DNA of 64,000 nt from Pararoseomonas sp. SCSIO 73927 (GTDB lineage Bacteria; Pseudomonadota; Alphaproteobacteria; Acetobacterales; Acetobacteraceae): NCBI RefSeq assembly GCF_037040815.1, contig NZ_CP146232.1:806001-870000 (forward strand). The letters are read 5' to 3'. This document shows positions 51,491 to 59,290 of this stretch, piece after piece (position 1 is the stretch's first letter; each line of letters opens with the position of its first letter). Below the pieces are notes generated by a model that did no database searches, was not told where the DNA came from, and saw only the letters and a list, made by a program, of their open reading frames with translations. A program made the translations under genes and the position numbers.

Positions 51491-53449
51491 GTGGCGCCGC
51501 AGCGCATCCTGCTCAACCTGGCGCTGGACCTCGCCCTGGCGGCGCTGGCCCTGCCGGCCGCCCTGGCGCTCGCCGCCCCCGGCACCTGGCCGCCGCCGCT
51601 CTGGTGGGCGGGCGGCCTCTCCGGCGCCCTGCTCGCCTTCGTCGCCGCGGCCCTGCCCCTGCGCCTGCCCCGCCAGTACTGGCGCTACGTCGGGCTGCCG
51701 GACCTGCTGCCCGTGGCGGCCGCCTCCGCCGCCGCGGCCGCCCTGTTCTGGGCGGGGCTGCTGCTCGCGGGCGGCTGGCGCCCCCCCAACCCCGCCTTCC
51801 CCCTGCTCCACGCCGGGGTGCTTGCCGCGCTGCTCGGCGGCGCCCGGCTGGTGGGCCGGCTGCAATCCGCCCACCGCGCCGGCCCCGCCTCCGACGTGCC
51901 CGCCCAGCCCGTGCTGCTGGCCGGCGGCGCGGATGCGGCGGACCTCTTCATCCGGGCCCTCACCGCCCAGCGCGCCCCCGGCTACCGGGTGGAGGGCATC
52001 CTCGCCCCGCGCGCCCGCCAGCGCGGCCGCCGCATCCTCGGCACCCCCATCCTCGGCGCGGTGGAGGATGCGGGCGCCGTGCTGGACGCGCTGCGGGCGG
52101 AGGGGCGCCTGCCCGCCCTCCTCGTCCTCGCCGATCCCGCCCTCTCCGGCGCCGCGCTGGAGGCGCTGCTGGACGCGGCCGACCGCCACGGCGTGCCCGT
52201 GCGCCGTGCCCCGCGCCCGACCTCCCTCGACCCCGCCGCCGCGCGCCCGCAGGGGGCCGCCGGGGCCATCGGGGCCACCCGGCGCCTGGAGCTCCGCCCC
52301 GTCTCCATCGAGGAGCTGCTGGACCGCCCGCAGGTCCCGCTGGACCGGGAGGGCATGGCCCGCCTCATCCAGGGCCGCCGCGTCCTCGTCACCGGCGCCG
52401 GCGGCACCATCGGCAGCGAGCTGGCCCGCCAGATCGCCGCCCTCGGCCCCGCCAACCTCACCCTGCTCGACCACGGCGAGTTCGCCCTCTACGAGATCGA
52501 CCTCGAGCTCTCCGAGACGCACCCCGGCGTCGCCCGCCGCCCCGTGCTGGCCGACGTGCGGGACGAGCCGCGCCTGCGCCGCCTGATGGAGGAGATCCGG
52601 CCGGAGCTCGTCTTCCACGCCGCCGCCCTGAAGCACGTGCCGATGGTGGAGAACGACCCGCTGGAGGGCCTGCTCACCAACGCCCTCGGCACCCGCCTCA
52701 TCGCGGACGCCGCCCGCGCCAATGGCTGCCGCGCCATGGTCTTCATCTCCACGGACAAGGCGGTGAACCCCACCTCCGTCATGGGCGCCTCCAAGCGCCT
52801 GGCGGAGATGTACTGCCAGGCGCTCGACATGCAGGCCCGCCAGGGCATGACGAACGGCGGCGCCGGCATGCGCTGCGTCACCGTGCGCTTCGGCAACGTG
52901 CTCGGCTCCACCGGCTCCGTCGTCCCCCTCTTCCGCCGCCAGCTGGAGCGCGGCGGGCCGCTGACCGTCACCCACCCGGACATGCGCCGCTACTTCATGA
53001 CGGTGCGGGAGGCCGTCGGCCTCGTCCTCCAGGCCAGCGTCATCGGCGCGGAGGACCGCGCGGATCAGCCGCCGGAGCTGAAGGATGGCGGCATCTTCGT
53101 CCTCGACATGGGCAAGCCCGTGAAGATCGTGGACCTCGCCCGCCGCATGATCCGCCTCGCCGGCCTCCAGCCCGAGGAGGAGGTGGAGATCCGCTTCACC
53201 GGCCTCCGCCCCGGCGAGAAGCTGTTCGAGGAGCTCTTCCACGGCAAGGAAGCCCCGAGCCCGACCGAGTTCCCCGGCCTCCTCGTCGCCACCCCCCGCA
53301 CCGCCGACGCCGCCCTGGTGGGCCGCGCCATCGACGAGATCGCCTCCGCCGCCCGCGGCGGCCAGGGGCGGCTGGCCCTGGCCGGACTGGCCCGGCTGGT
53401 GCCGGAATTCGAGCACGCGCCGAACACGCCCGCGGCCGGGCGGGCCTGA
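51491..53449 (+). CDS. PglF/CapD-like UDP-sugar 4,6-dehydratase (membrane-anchored)
   Basis: The protein has 652 residues from GTG 51491. Four N-terminal helices are followed by a CoA-binding-like domain (QPVLLAGGADAADLFIRALT) and an extended SDR dehydratase domain: RVLVTGAGGTIGSELARQIA, HAAALKHVPMVENDPLEGLL, STDKAVNPTSVMGASKR, VTVRFGNVLGSTGSVVPLFR. The usual YxxxK Tyr is replaced by Met-Gly (SVMGASKRLAE), as in the PglF group. It converts UDP-GlcNAc to the 4-keto-6-deoxy sugar used by the PglE-like aminotransferase. Confidence 0.92.
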   Translation: MAPQRILLNLALDLALAALALPAALALAAPGTWPPPLWWAGGLSGALLAFVAAALPLRLPRQYWRYVGLPDLLPVAAASAAAAALFWAGLLLAGGWRPPNPAFPLLHAGVLAALLGGARLVGRLQSAHRAGPASDVPAQPVLLAGGADAADLFIRALTAQRAPGYRVEGILAPRARQRGRRILGTPILGAVEDAGAVLDALRAEGRLPALLVLADPALSGAALEALLDAADRHGVPVRRAPRPTSLDPAAARPQGAAGAIGATRRLELRPVSIEELLDRPQVPLDREGMARLIQGRRVLVTGAGGTIGSELARQIAALGPANLTLLDHGEFALYEIDLELSETHPGVARRPVLADVRDEPRLRRLMEEIRPELVFHAAALKHVPMVENDPLEGLLTNALGTRLIADAARANGCRAMVFISTDKAVNPTSVMGASKRLAEMYCQALDMQARQGMTNGGAGMRCVTVRFGNVLGSTGSVVPLFRRQLERGGPLTVTHPDMRRYFMTVREAVGLVLQASVIGAEDRADQPPELKDGGIFVLDMGKPVKIVDLARRMIRLAGLQPEEEVEIRFTGLRPGEKLFEELFHGKEAPSPTEFPGLLVATPRTADAALVGRAIDEIASAARGGQGRLALAGLARLVPEFEHAPNTPAAGRA

Positions 53450-53464
53450 TCCTGCGCTGACGGC

Positions 53465-53550
53465 CTGTCCCAGGGAGAGGAAGAAGGAATTCTTCCTCTC
53501 CCCGGACCCCTCACCAACATCCTCTTCTCCGACCGGGGATCGCCCGGCTG
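53465..53550. repeat. Dispersed palindromic element, copy D (partial)
   Basis: Only the long-hairpin end is present: 13-bp stem at 53473-53502 with loop GGAA, then CCGGACCCCTCACC and a degenerate CGGCTG. The gene-free region 53450-53745 holds nothing else recognised; position right after the dehydratase stop fits a terminator. Confidence 0.8.
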
Positions 53551-53745
53551 GCCGGCCACCTCAGCCCATGGGCGATGGCGCGGACATCCACCCGAACGAC
53601 GGGCGTGATCGCCCCGGCCGCGGCCTCGTGCCGCGCCGCAACAGCCCCGGCCCGCATGGCGGCACCGGACCCTTTTCGCTTGAGCGAGTCCAAGCCCCCG
53701 GGGTAACCGAGGACAAGATTTCGCCACTTTTGCCCCGGTCCTGCC

Positions 53746-54483
53746 ATGATCTACTCCTCCCTCCCCCTGCTCCCGGCGGCAGCCCTGCTCCTCGCACTCG
53801 GCCTCGCACGCCCCGCCGCCTCCCAGGACGTCGTCCTGGACGCCCGCGCCCAGACGCGGATCGAGCAGAAGGCAGTCCTCCCCGAGCCCGCCTACCGCTT
53901 GGCCTGGGACAGCGCCGACAAGAGCTTCTGGATCGTCGGCGAGACCGCGAAGCCCGCGCGCGACCTCGCGGGCCGGGCCACCGCCGGCGGAACCGGCTCG
54001 CTCGGCGCCCGCTACCACATCCTCGGGACCGGCCCCCTTTCCCTCTCCACCACCCCCGTCCTCCGGGCGGAGGCGAGCTGGGCCGGGGATGGCGGGGCGC
54101 GTCACGTCCTCGGCGCCGCCGTCTACCAGGAGGTGGGCCTCTCCCTGCCCCAGGGCCTGACCCTGCGGGCGAAGGGCGGCCTCGGCGACCCGACCGGGCT
54201 CTCCGCGGCCGGCGGCGATACCCTGCCCACCGGCCTCGCCTTCCGCGCCGAGGCGGCAATCTCCGGCGACCTCTCCCCCCTCGGCGACCCCGGAACCCGC
54301 TTCAATCTGCAGCTCGTCTCCACCCACTCCCTGGCCGGACTGGACCACAGCGATTTCACGGCCCGCTGCGAGATGCGGCTGGAGCTCAGCCGGAAGGGCA
54401 CGGCCCCCCTCGGCATCGGCACCTCCTGCCCGGGAACGGGCGGGGAGGACTGGGTCACGCTGACCGTCGCCGGACGGTTCTGA
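53746..54483 (+). CDS. Exported hypothetical protein, possible outer-membrane beta-barrel
   Basis: The protein has 245 residues. The signal peptide IYSSLPLLPAAALLLALGLA ends near AAS. The mature part has many alternating hydrophobic/polar strands (LSTTPVLRAEASWAGDG, FRAEAAISGDLSPL, RFNLQLVSTHSLAGL), and the last residue is Phe (TLTVAGRF), a barrel-assembly-type C-terminus. A single Cys pair (ARCEM, GTSCPG) is visible. No family is assigned. It sits inside the EPS locus on the same strand. Confidence 0.65.
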   Translation: MIYSSLPLLPAAALLLALGLARPAASQDVVLDARAQTRIEQKAVLPEPAYRLAWDSADKSFWIVGETAKPARDLAGRATAGGTGSLGARYHILGTGPLSLSTTPVLRAEASWAGDGGARHVLGAAVYQEVGLSLPQGLTLRAKGGLGDPTGLSAAGGDTLPTGLAFRAEAAISGDLSPLGDPGTRFNLQLVSTHSLAGLDHSDFTARCEMRLELSRKGTAPLGIGTSCPGTGGEDWVTLTVAGRF

Positions 54484-54589
54484 CCCCACCCGAACCGGGA
54501 GAAGGGGCCGCGACCCGGTCGTGCCCCACCCCTTGCGGCCAACCCCGGGTTGCGCTCTCCTCTTGTCACTCAAAAGTGAGTGATTCTTG

Positions 54590-55924
54590 ATGGACGGCTT
54601 CCACGCCTCCGCTGGCTGGCGCGATGCCCTGATCGCCCGCATCGCCGCCCGGCAGGCCCGGATCGGCGTCGTCGGCCTCGGCTATGCCGGCCTGCCCCTC
54701 GCCCTCCGCTTCGCCGAGACCGGCTTCGCCGTCGAGGGCTTCGACATCGACCCCGCCAAGGTCTCCGCCATCGAAGCCGGCCGCAGCCCCGTCCACGGCA
54801 TCGCGGACGCCCGCGTGGCCGCCAGCGCCATGCGCGCCCACGCCGATGCCGCCGCGGCGGCCGAATGCGACGCGCTGGTGATCTGCGTCCCCACCCCCAT
54901 CGGCCCGCACAAGGAACCCGACCTCTCGGCCGTGCGCGACACCCTGGCCGCCCTGGCCCCGCACCTCCGCCCCGGCCAGGCGATCGCGCTGGAGAGCACC
55001 ACCTACCCCGGCACCACGGAGGAGCTGGTCCTCCCCGTCCTTGCCGCCGCCGGCCTGCACGTCGGCCACGACGCCTTCGCCATCTACTCGCCGGAGCGCG
55101 AGGACCCCGGCAACCCGGAGGGCACGGTCGCCCGCGTGCCGAAGCTCGTCGGCGGCGCCACCCCCGCCTGCCTCGCCGTCGGCCGGGCCCTCTACGCCCC
55201 CGTCGCCGGCGGCCTCGTCCCCGTCTCGTCGCTGGCCGTCGCCGAGCTCGCCAAGTGCTACGAGAACGTCTTCCGCGCCGTGAACATCGGCCTGGTGAAC
55301 GAGCTGAAGCGCATCGCCCACGCCATGCACCTTGACGTGCACGAGGTGATCGACGCCGCCGCCACCAAGCCCTTCGGCTTCATGCCTTTCCGCCCCGGCC
55401 CCGGCCTCGGCGGCCACTGCATCCCCGTGGACCCCTACTACCTCGCCTGGAAGGCCCGCGAGCTCGGCGTGCCCAGCGACTTCGTCGAACTCGCCGGCCG
55501 CGTGAACGACGCCATGCCCGCCTACGCCGTGATGCGCCTGCGGGACGCGCTGGACGACCGCCGCACCCCCCTCCGCGGCGCTCGCATCCTCCTCCTCGGC
55601 CTCGCCTACAAGCCCGGCGTGCCCGACACGCGGGAGAGCCCGACGGTGGAGATCTTCCGCCTGCTGGAGGAGCGCGGCGCCTCCCTCACCTACCACGACC
55701 CCCTCGTCCCCCGCTTCCCCGCCACCCGCCGCCTCCACGGCACTTCCCCCGCGCTGGAGAGCGTGCCGCTGGACGAGCCGACCCTCGCCGCCCAAGACGC
55801 GGTCCTGCTCGTCACCCCCCAGCCCGGCATGGACCTGGAACTTGTCCGCCGCGCGGCGCCCCTGGTGGTGGACACGCGCGGGGCAATGCGGGGCCCGGGG
55901 CCGGGCGTGGTGGTCGCGGCCTGA
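54590..55924 (+). CDS. Nucleotide-sugar 6-dehydrogenase (WbpA/WecC-like)
   Basis: The protein has 444 residues. It has the Rossmann start RIGVVGLGYAGLPLALRFAE, CVPTPIGPHKEPDLSAV, the STTYPGTTEEL block, YSPEREDPGN, the helix CYENVFRAVNIGLVNELKRI, and the active-site Cys in GLGGHCIPVDPYYLAWKA. It oxidises C6 of a UDP-HexNAc to the uronic acid with two NAD. WbpA-type (UDP-GlcNAc) and WecC-type (UDP-ManNAc) cannot be separated by eye; the epimerase in the cluster favours the latter. The ATG 54590 is preferred to TTG 54587. Confidence 0.92.
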   Translation: MDGFHASAGWRDALIARIAARQARIGVVGLGYAGLPLALRFAETGFAVEGFDIDPAKVSAIEAGRSPVHGIADARVAASAMRAHADAAAAAECDALVICVPTPIGPHKEPDLSAVRDTLAALAPHLRPGQAIALESTTYPGTTEELVLPVLAAAGLHVGHDAFAIYSPEREDPGNPEGTVARVPKLVGGATPACLAVGRALYAPVAGGLVPVSSLAVAELAKCYENVFRAVNIGLVNELKRIAHAMHLDVHEVIDAAATKPFGFMPFRPGPGLGGHCIPVDPYYLAWKARELGVPSDFVELAGRVNDAMPAYAVMRLRDALDDRRTPLRGARILLLGLAYKPGVPDTRESPTVEIFRLLEERGASLTYHDPLVPRFPATRRLHGTSPALESVPLDEPTLAAQDAVLLVTPQPGMDLELVRRAAPLVVDTRGAMRGPGPGVVVAA

Positions 55925-55929
55925 GCGCA

Positions 55930-55960
55930 CGGACCAGGGAAAGGAAGAAGGAGTCCCCCC
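55930..55960. repeat. Degenerate fragment of the dispersed element (copy E)
   Basis: GGACCAGGGAAAGGAAGAAGGAG resembles the left arm of the long hairpin but the right arm is missing and is replaced by a C run. It is probably a decayed copy. Confidence 0.45.
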
Positions 55961-56050
55961 CCCCACCCCCAGGTTTCGCCGGGATTCCGCAACAGCCGCG
56001 CCGCCCACCGCACCCGCGAACGAAACCACCTCTCCCGCGTTAGCCGGGGA

Positions 56051-58240
56051 ATGCTGACCGAAGCGCCCCCCCGCGCTCGGCCCCGGACCGCCCCCGCGGC
56101 TCCCGGGCCCGAGACGCCCTCCATCCTCCGCCCCGGCCGCAACGTCTGGCGCGCCACCCGCGCCCCCCGCGCGGCGGTGCTGCCGGACGGCGCGGCCTAT
56201 TTCGGCGCGGTCCGGGCGGCGATGCTGGCAGCCCAGGCCACGATCCACGTCGTCGGCTGGGACATCGACAGCCGCACCCGCCTCGTCGGCGACACCCTGC
56301 CGGAGGACGGCCTGCCGGAGGAGCTCGGCCCCTTCCTCGCGGCCCTCGCCGAGCGCCGCCCCGGCCTCTCGGTCAAGCTGCTCCTCTGGGACTACTCCGT
56401 CCTCTACGCGCTGGAGCGCGAGCCCCTCCCCGCCCTCCACCTCCGCTGGAACACCCCGGACGCGGTGGAGCTCTGCCTCGACGACCGCACCCCCTTCGGC
56501 GCCTCGCACCACCAGAAGGTGGTCGTCATCGACGGCAAGGTCGCCTTCGCCGGCGGCCTGGACCTCACCATCCGCCGCTGGGACCGCAGCGCCCACCACC
56601 CCGCCGACCCGGACCGCCTGGACCCCGCCGGCAAGCCCTACCCGCCCTTCCACGACGTGCAGATGGTCGTGGACGGCGAGGCCGCCGCCGCGCTGGAGGA
56701 CCTGTTCCAGGCCCGCTGGAACGCCGCCTGCGCGGAGTGCCTGGACCGGCCCGCACCCCCGGCCTCGGACCACGACCCCTGGCCCCCCGCCATCACGCCC
56801 GATTTCCGGGACGCCACGCTCGGCATCGCCCGCACAATGCCCGCCCTCGCCGGCGCGCCGGAGGTGCGGGAGGTGGAATCCCTCTACCTCGACACGATCG
56901 GCGGCGCGGAGCGCACGATCTACATCGAGAACCAGTTCCTCACCTGCGGCCGCGTCGCCCGCGCCCTCATCGCCCGCATGAAGGCCCGGCGAGCGCTGGA
57001 AGCCCTGATCGTCGTCCCGAAGACCCACCACACCTGGCTCGAGCACCGCACCATGCTCGCCGGCCGCATCCGCTTCATGCGCGCCATCCGCCGCGCCGGC
57101 CTCGCCGACCGCGTGCGCCTCGTCTTCCCCCATGTGCGGGACGGAGAGGCGGAATCCGAGGTCATGGTCCACGCCAAGGTCATGGCCGTGGACGACCGCT
57201 TCCTCCGCGTCGGCTCCTCCAACATCTGCAACCGCTCGATGGGCACGGACACGGAGTGCGACCTGCTGGTCGAGGCGCGGGACGCGGAGGGGCGCGCCGC
57301 CGTCCTCCGCGCCCGGGACCGCCTGATCGCCGAGCACACCGGCGTGGCGCCCGATGCCGTCTCCGCCCGCATCCGCGCCACCGGCTCCCTCCTCCAGGCC
57401 GTCAACGGCCTCTCCGCCACCGGAAAGAGCCTGCAGGACGTGAAGGACGGCGACCGCCCCGCCCGCAGTCTCCTCCCGGGCATCGAGCGCGCCGCCGACC
57501 CCCGCCGCCCCATGCAGTCCGGCGAGTTCCTCTCGGACTACCTCGTCCACCCCGACGTCGCCCCGCCCTCCGGCCGCCCCTGGCCGCTGCTGGCCCGCGC
57601 CGCGCTCCTCCTCCTGCCCGTCGCCCTCCTCCTTCTCCTCTGGAAGCTCACCCCCATCGCCGGGATGCTGACGCCAGAGGCGATGCGCGGCGCCCTGACG
57701 GATCGCGGCCACTGGGGCCCTGCCCTCTCCGTCGGCCTCTTCCTGCTGCTCGGCTTCGTCGCCTTCCCCGTGAACGTCCTCATCCTCGGCACCGCCGCCG
57801 CCTTCGGCACCTGGCCCGGCCTCGCCTACGCCGCCATCGGCGCCCTCGTCTCCGCCGCCGCCACCTACGGCCTGGGGCGGAAGCTCGGCCCGGACCTGCT
57901 GCGCCGCGTCCTCGGCCCCCGCATCAACCGCGTCAGCCAAGCGGTGAACCGCAACGGCATCCTCGCCGTCACCACCATCCGCATGCTGCCCGTGGCCCCC
58001 TTCACCCTCGTCAACCTCGTTGCCGGCGCCATGAAGATCCGCTTCCCGGACTACATGATCGGCACCGCCCTCGGCCTGCTCCCCGGCATCGCCCTCCTCT
58101 CTCTCGTGGGCGAGAGCCTGTCCCGCATCCTGGAGAACCCGACGCCGCGCAACATCGGCATCCTCACCGGCGTGCTCGTGGCCTGGGCCCTCGTCACCTG
58201 GGGCCTGCAGAAGCTCTTCCGCCGCCTGCGCCACGAGTAA
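56051..58240 (+). CDS. Phospholipase D-like protein fused to a VTT (DedA/SNARE-associated) membrane domain
   Basis: The protein has 729 residues. Residues ~30-480 contain two HKD motifs: HHQKVVVIDGKVAFAGGLDL near 154 and VHAKVMAVDDRFLRVGSSN near 373, the catalytic pair of the PLD superfamily. Residues ~510-725 form a VTT domain (LGFVAFPVNVLILGTAAAFG, TTIRMLPVAPFTLVNLVAGA) of about six helices. The fusion is known in alphaproteobacteria and probably acts on phospholipid at the inner membrane. It is followed after 15 bp by an EEP-family enzyme, a common pairing. Confidence 0.92.
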   Translation: MLTEAPPRARPRTAPAAPGPETPSILRPGRNVWRATRAPRAAVLPDGAAYFGAVRAAMLAAQATIHVVGWDIDSRTRLVGDTLPEDGLPEELGPFLAALAERRPGLSVKLLLWDYSVLYALEREPLPALHLRWNTPDAVELCLDDRTPFGASHHQKVVVIDGKVAFAGGLDLTIRRWDRSAHHPADPDRLDPAGKPYPPFHDVQMVVDGEAAAALEDLFQARWNAACAECLDRPAPPASDHDPWPPAITPDFRDATLGIARTMPALAGAPEVREVESLYLDTIGGAERTIYIENQFLTCGRVARALIARMKARRALEALIVVPKTHHTWLEHRTMLAGRIRFMRAIRRAGLADRVRLVFPHVRDGEAESEVMVHAKVMAVDDRFLRVGSSNICNRSMGTDTECDLLVEARDAEGRAAVLRARDRLIAEHTGVAPDAVSARIRATGSLLQAVNGLSATGKSLQDVKDGDRPARSLLPGIERAADPRRPMQSGEFLSDYLVHPDVAPPSGRPWPLLARAALLLLPVALLLLLWKLTPIAGMLTPEAMRGALTDRGHWGPALSVGLFLLLGFVAFPVNVLILGTAAAFGTWPGLAYAAIGALVSAAATYGLGRKLGPDLLRRVLGPRINRVSQAVNRNGILAVTTIRMLPVAPFTLVNLVAGAMKIRFPDYMIGTALGLLPGIALLSLVGESLSRILENPTPRNIGILTGVLVAWALVTWGLQKLFRRLRHE

Positions 58241-58255
58241 GGCCGCGCGGCCGCC

Positions 58256-58975
58256 ATGCAGGGCTTCACCTTCCGGGCCATGACCTGGAACATCCACGGC
58301 GCCGTCTCCCCCGCCGGCCGCCACGACCTGGACCGCGTCATCGCCCTCATCCGCCGCCACGAGCCGGACGTGGTCGCCGTGCAGGAGGTCGAAGGCCGCA
58401 ACCGCCCGGGCCACGCCCCCTTCACCGCCCTGCGCGAAGCCCTCGGCGGCCACGCCGTGGAAGCCCCCACGATGCGCGCCACGGATGGCTGCTACGGCCA
58501 CGCCCTCATCAGCCGCTGGCCGCTCGAGGAAGGCACCCTCCACGACATCTCCGTCCCCGGCCGAGAGCCCCGCACCGCCATCACCGCCCGCCTGGACACC
58601 CCCGCCGGGGCGCTGCGCCTCCTCGCCGCCCATCTCGGCCTCGGCTTTGGCGAACGCCGCGCCCAGGCCGCCCGCCTCGCCGCCCTCGCCCGCGCCACCA
58701 CGGACCCCCTCCTCGCCCTCGGCGACTTCAACGACTGGGAACCCCACGGCCCCGTGGACCGCGCCTTCCTCGGCACCCTCCCCTCCCGCACCCGGCTGCG
58801 CAGCTTCCCCGTCGCCCGGCCCCTCTTCGCGCTGGACCGCATCTACGCCCGCCCCCGCGCCGCCCTCCTCCGCAGCTGGACCGACCCCGCCGCCCGCGAC
58901 GCCTCCGACCACCGGCCGGTGATCGCGGAGGTCGCGCTCGGCGTGGAGGGGACGACACGGATGGCGGTGGGTTGA
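58256..58975 (+). CDS. Endonuclease/exonuclease/phosphatase (EEP) family protein
   Basis: The protein has 239 residues. It carries the family blocks TWNIHG, VVAVQEVEG (catalytic Glu), LGDFNDWEPHG and the C-terminal SDHRPV. The fold includes DNase I, sphingomyelinases and inositol phosphatases. Next to a PLD-like gene, a lipid phosphodiesterase role is reasonable but not proven. No signal peptide is seen, so it is probably cytoplasmic. Confidence 0.88.
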   Translation: MQGFTFRAMTWNIHGAVSPAGRHDLDRVIALIRRHEPDVVAVQEVEGRNRPGHAPFTALREALGGHAVEAPTMRATDGCYGHALISRWPLEEGTLHDISVPGREPRTAITARLDTPAGALRLLAAHLGLGFGERRAQAARLAALARATTDPLLALGDFNDWEPHGPVDRAFLGTLPSRTRLRSFPVARPLFALDRIYARPRAALLRSWTDPAARDASDHRPVIAEVALGVEGTTRMAVG

Positions 58976-58979
58976 CCGG

Positions 58980-59212
58980 CCCCAGGGGGCGCCGCCCCCT
59001 GGACCCCCGCTAGAAGGCTGAGCCTCCTGGACCTGCATCGGGCTGCCGCCGCGCCGTCCCGCGGCGGCGTCCCCGCGTGATGCCCTTGCAGTCGCCTCGG
59101 CTCGACGAGCCGAGGCGCACCGTCAGCTGGGTAAGACCAACCTGAAGAGGAAGATGATGGTGAGGGGTCCGGGGAGAGGAAGAATTCCTTCTTCCTCTCC
59201 CCGGGACAGACC
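58980..59212. repeat. Dispersed composite palindromic element, copy F
   Basis: Same orientation as copy A: CCAGGGGGC hairpin (58982-59002), AGGCTGAGCCTCCTGG, CTGCATCGGGCTGCCGCC, the GCCTCGGCTC hairpin, CACCGTCAGCTGG, and the long hairpin with a perfect 16-bp stem at 59169-59204 (loop TTCC). It fills the space between the EEP gene and the SDR gene; no other feature is seen there. Confidence 0.85.
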
Positions 59213-59290
59213 TTCCCCGCAAGCCCGGCACCCCCGCGGAACCCTCGCGAGGCTTCGTCGTTGAGACCGCGCAATGCCGAGGTCCCTTCC

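Noticed and set aside
49907..53416. A 1169-codon open frame on the minus strand
   Set aside because: It is antisense to the glycosyltransferase and dehydratase genes, whose products match known families. High GC removes stop codons from antisense frames; the translation is low-complexity Ala/Gly/Arg.
54566..59038. A 1490-codon open frame on the minus strand
   Set aside because: It is antisense to the dehydrogenase, PLD-VTT and EEP genes and has no domain-like content. It is a GC artefact.
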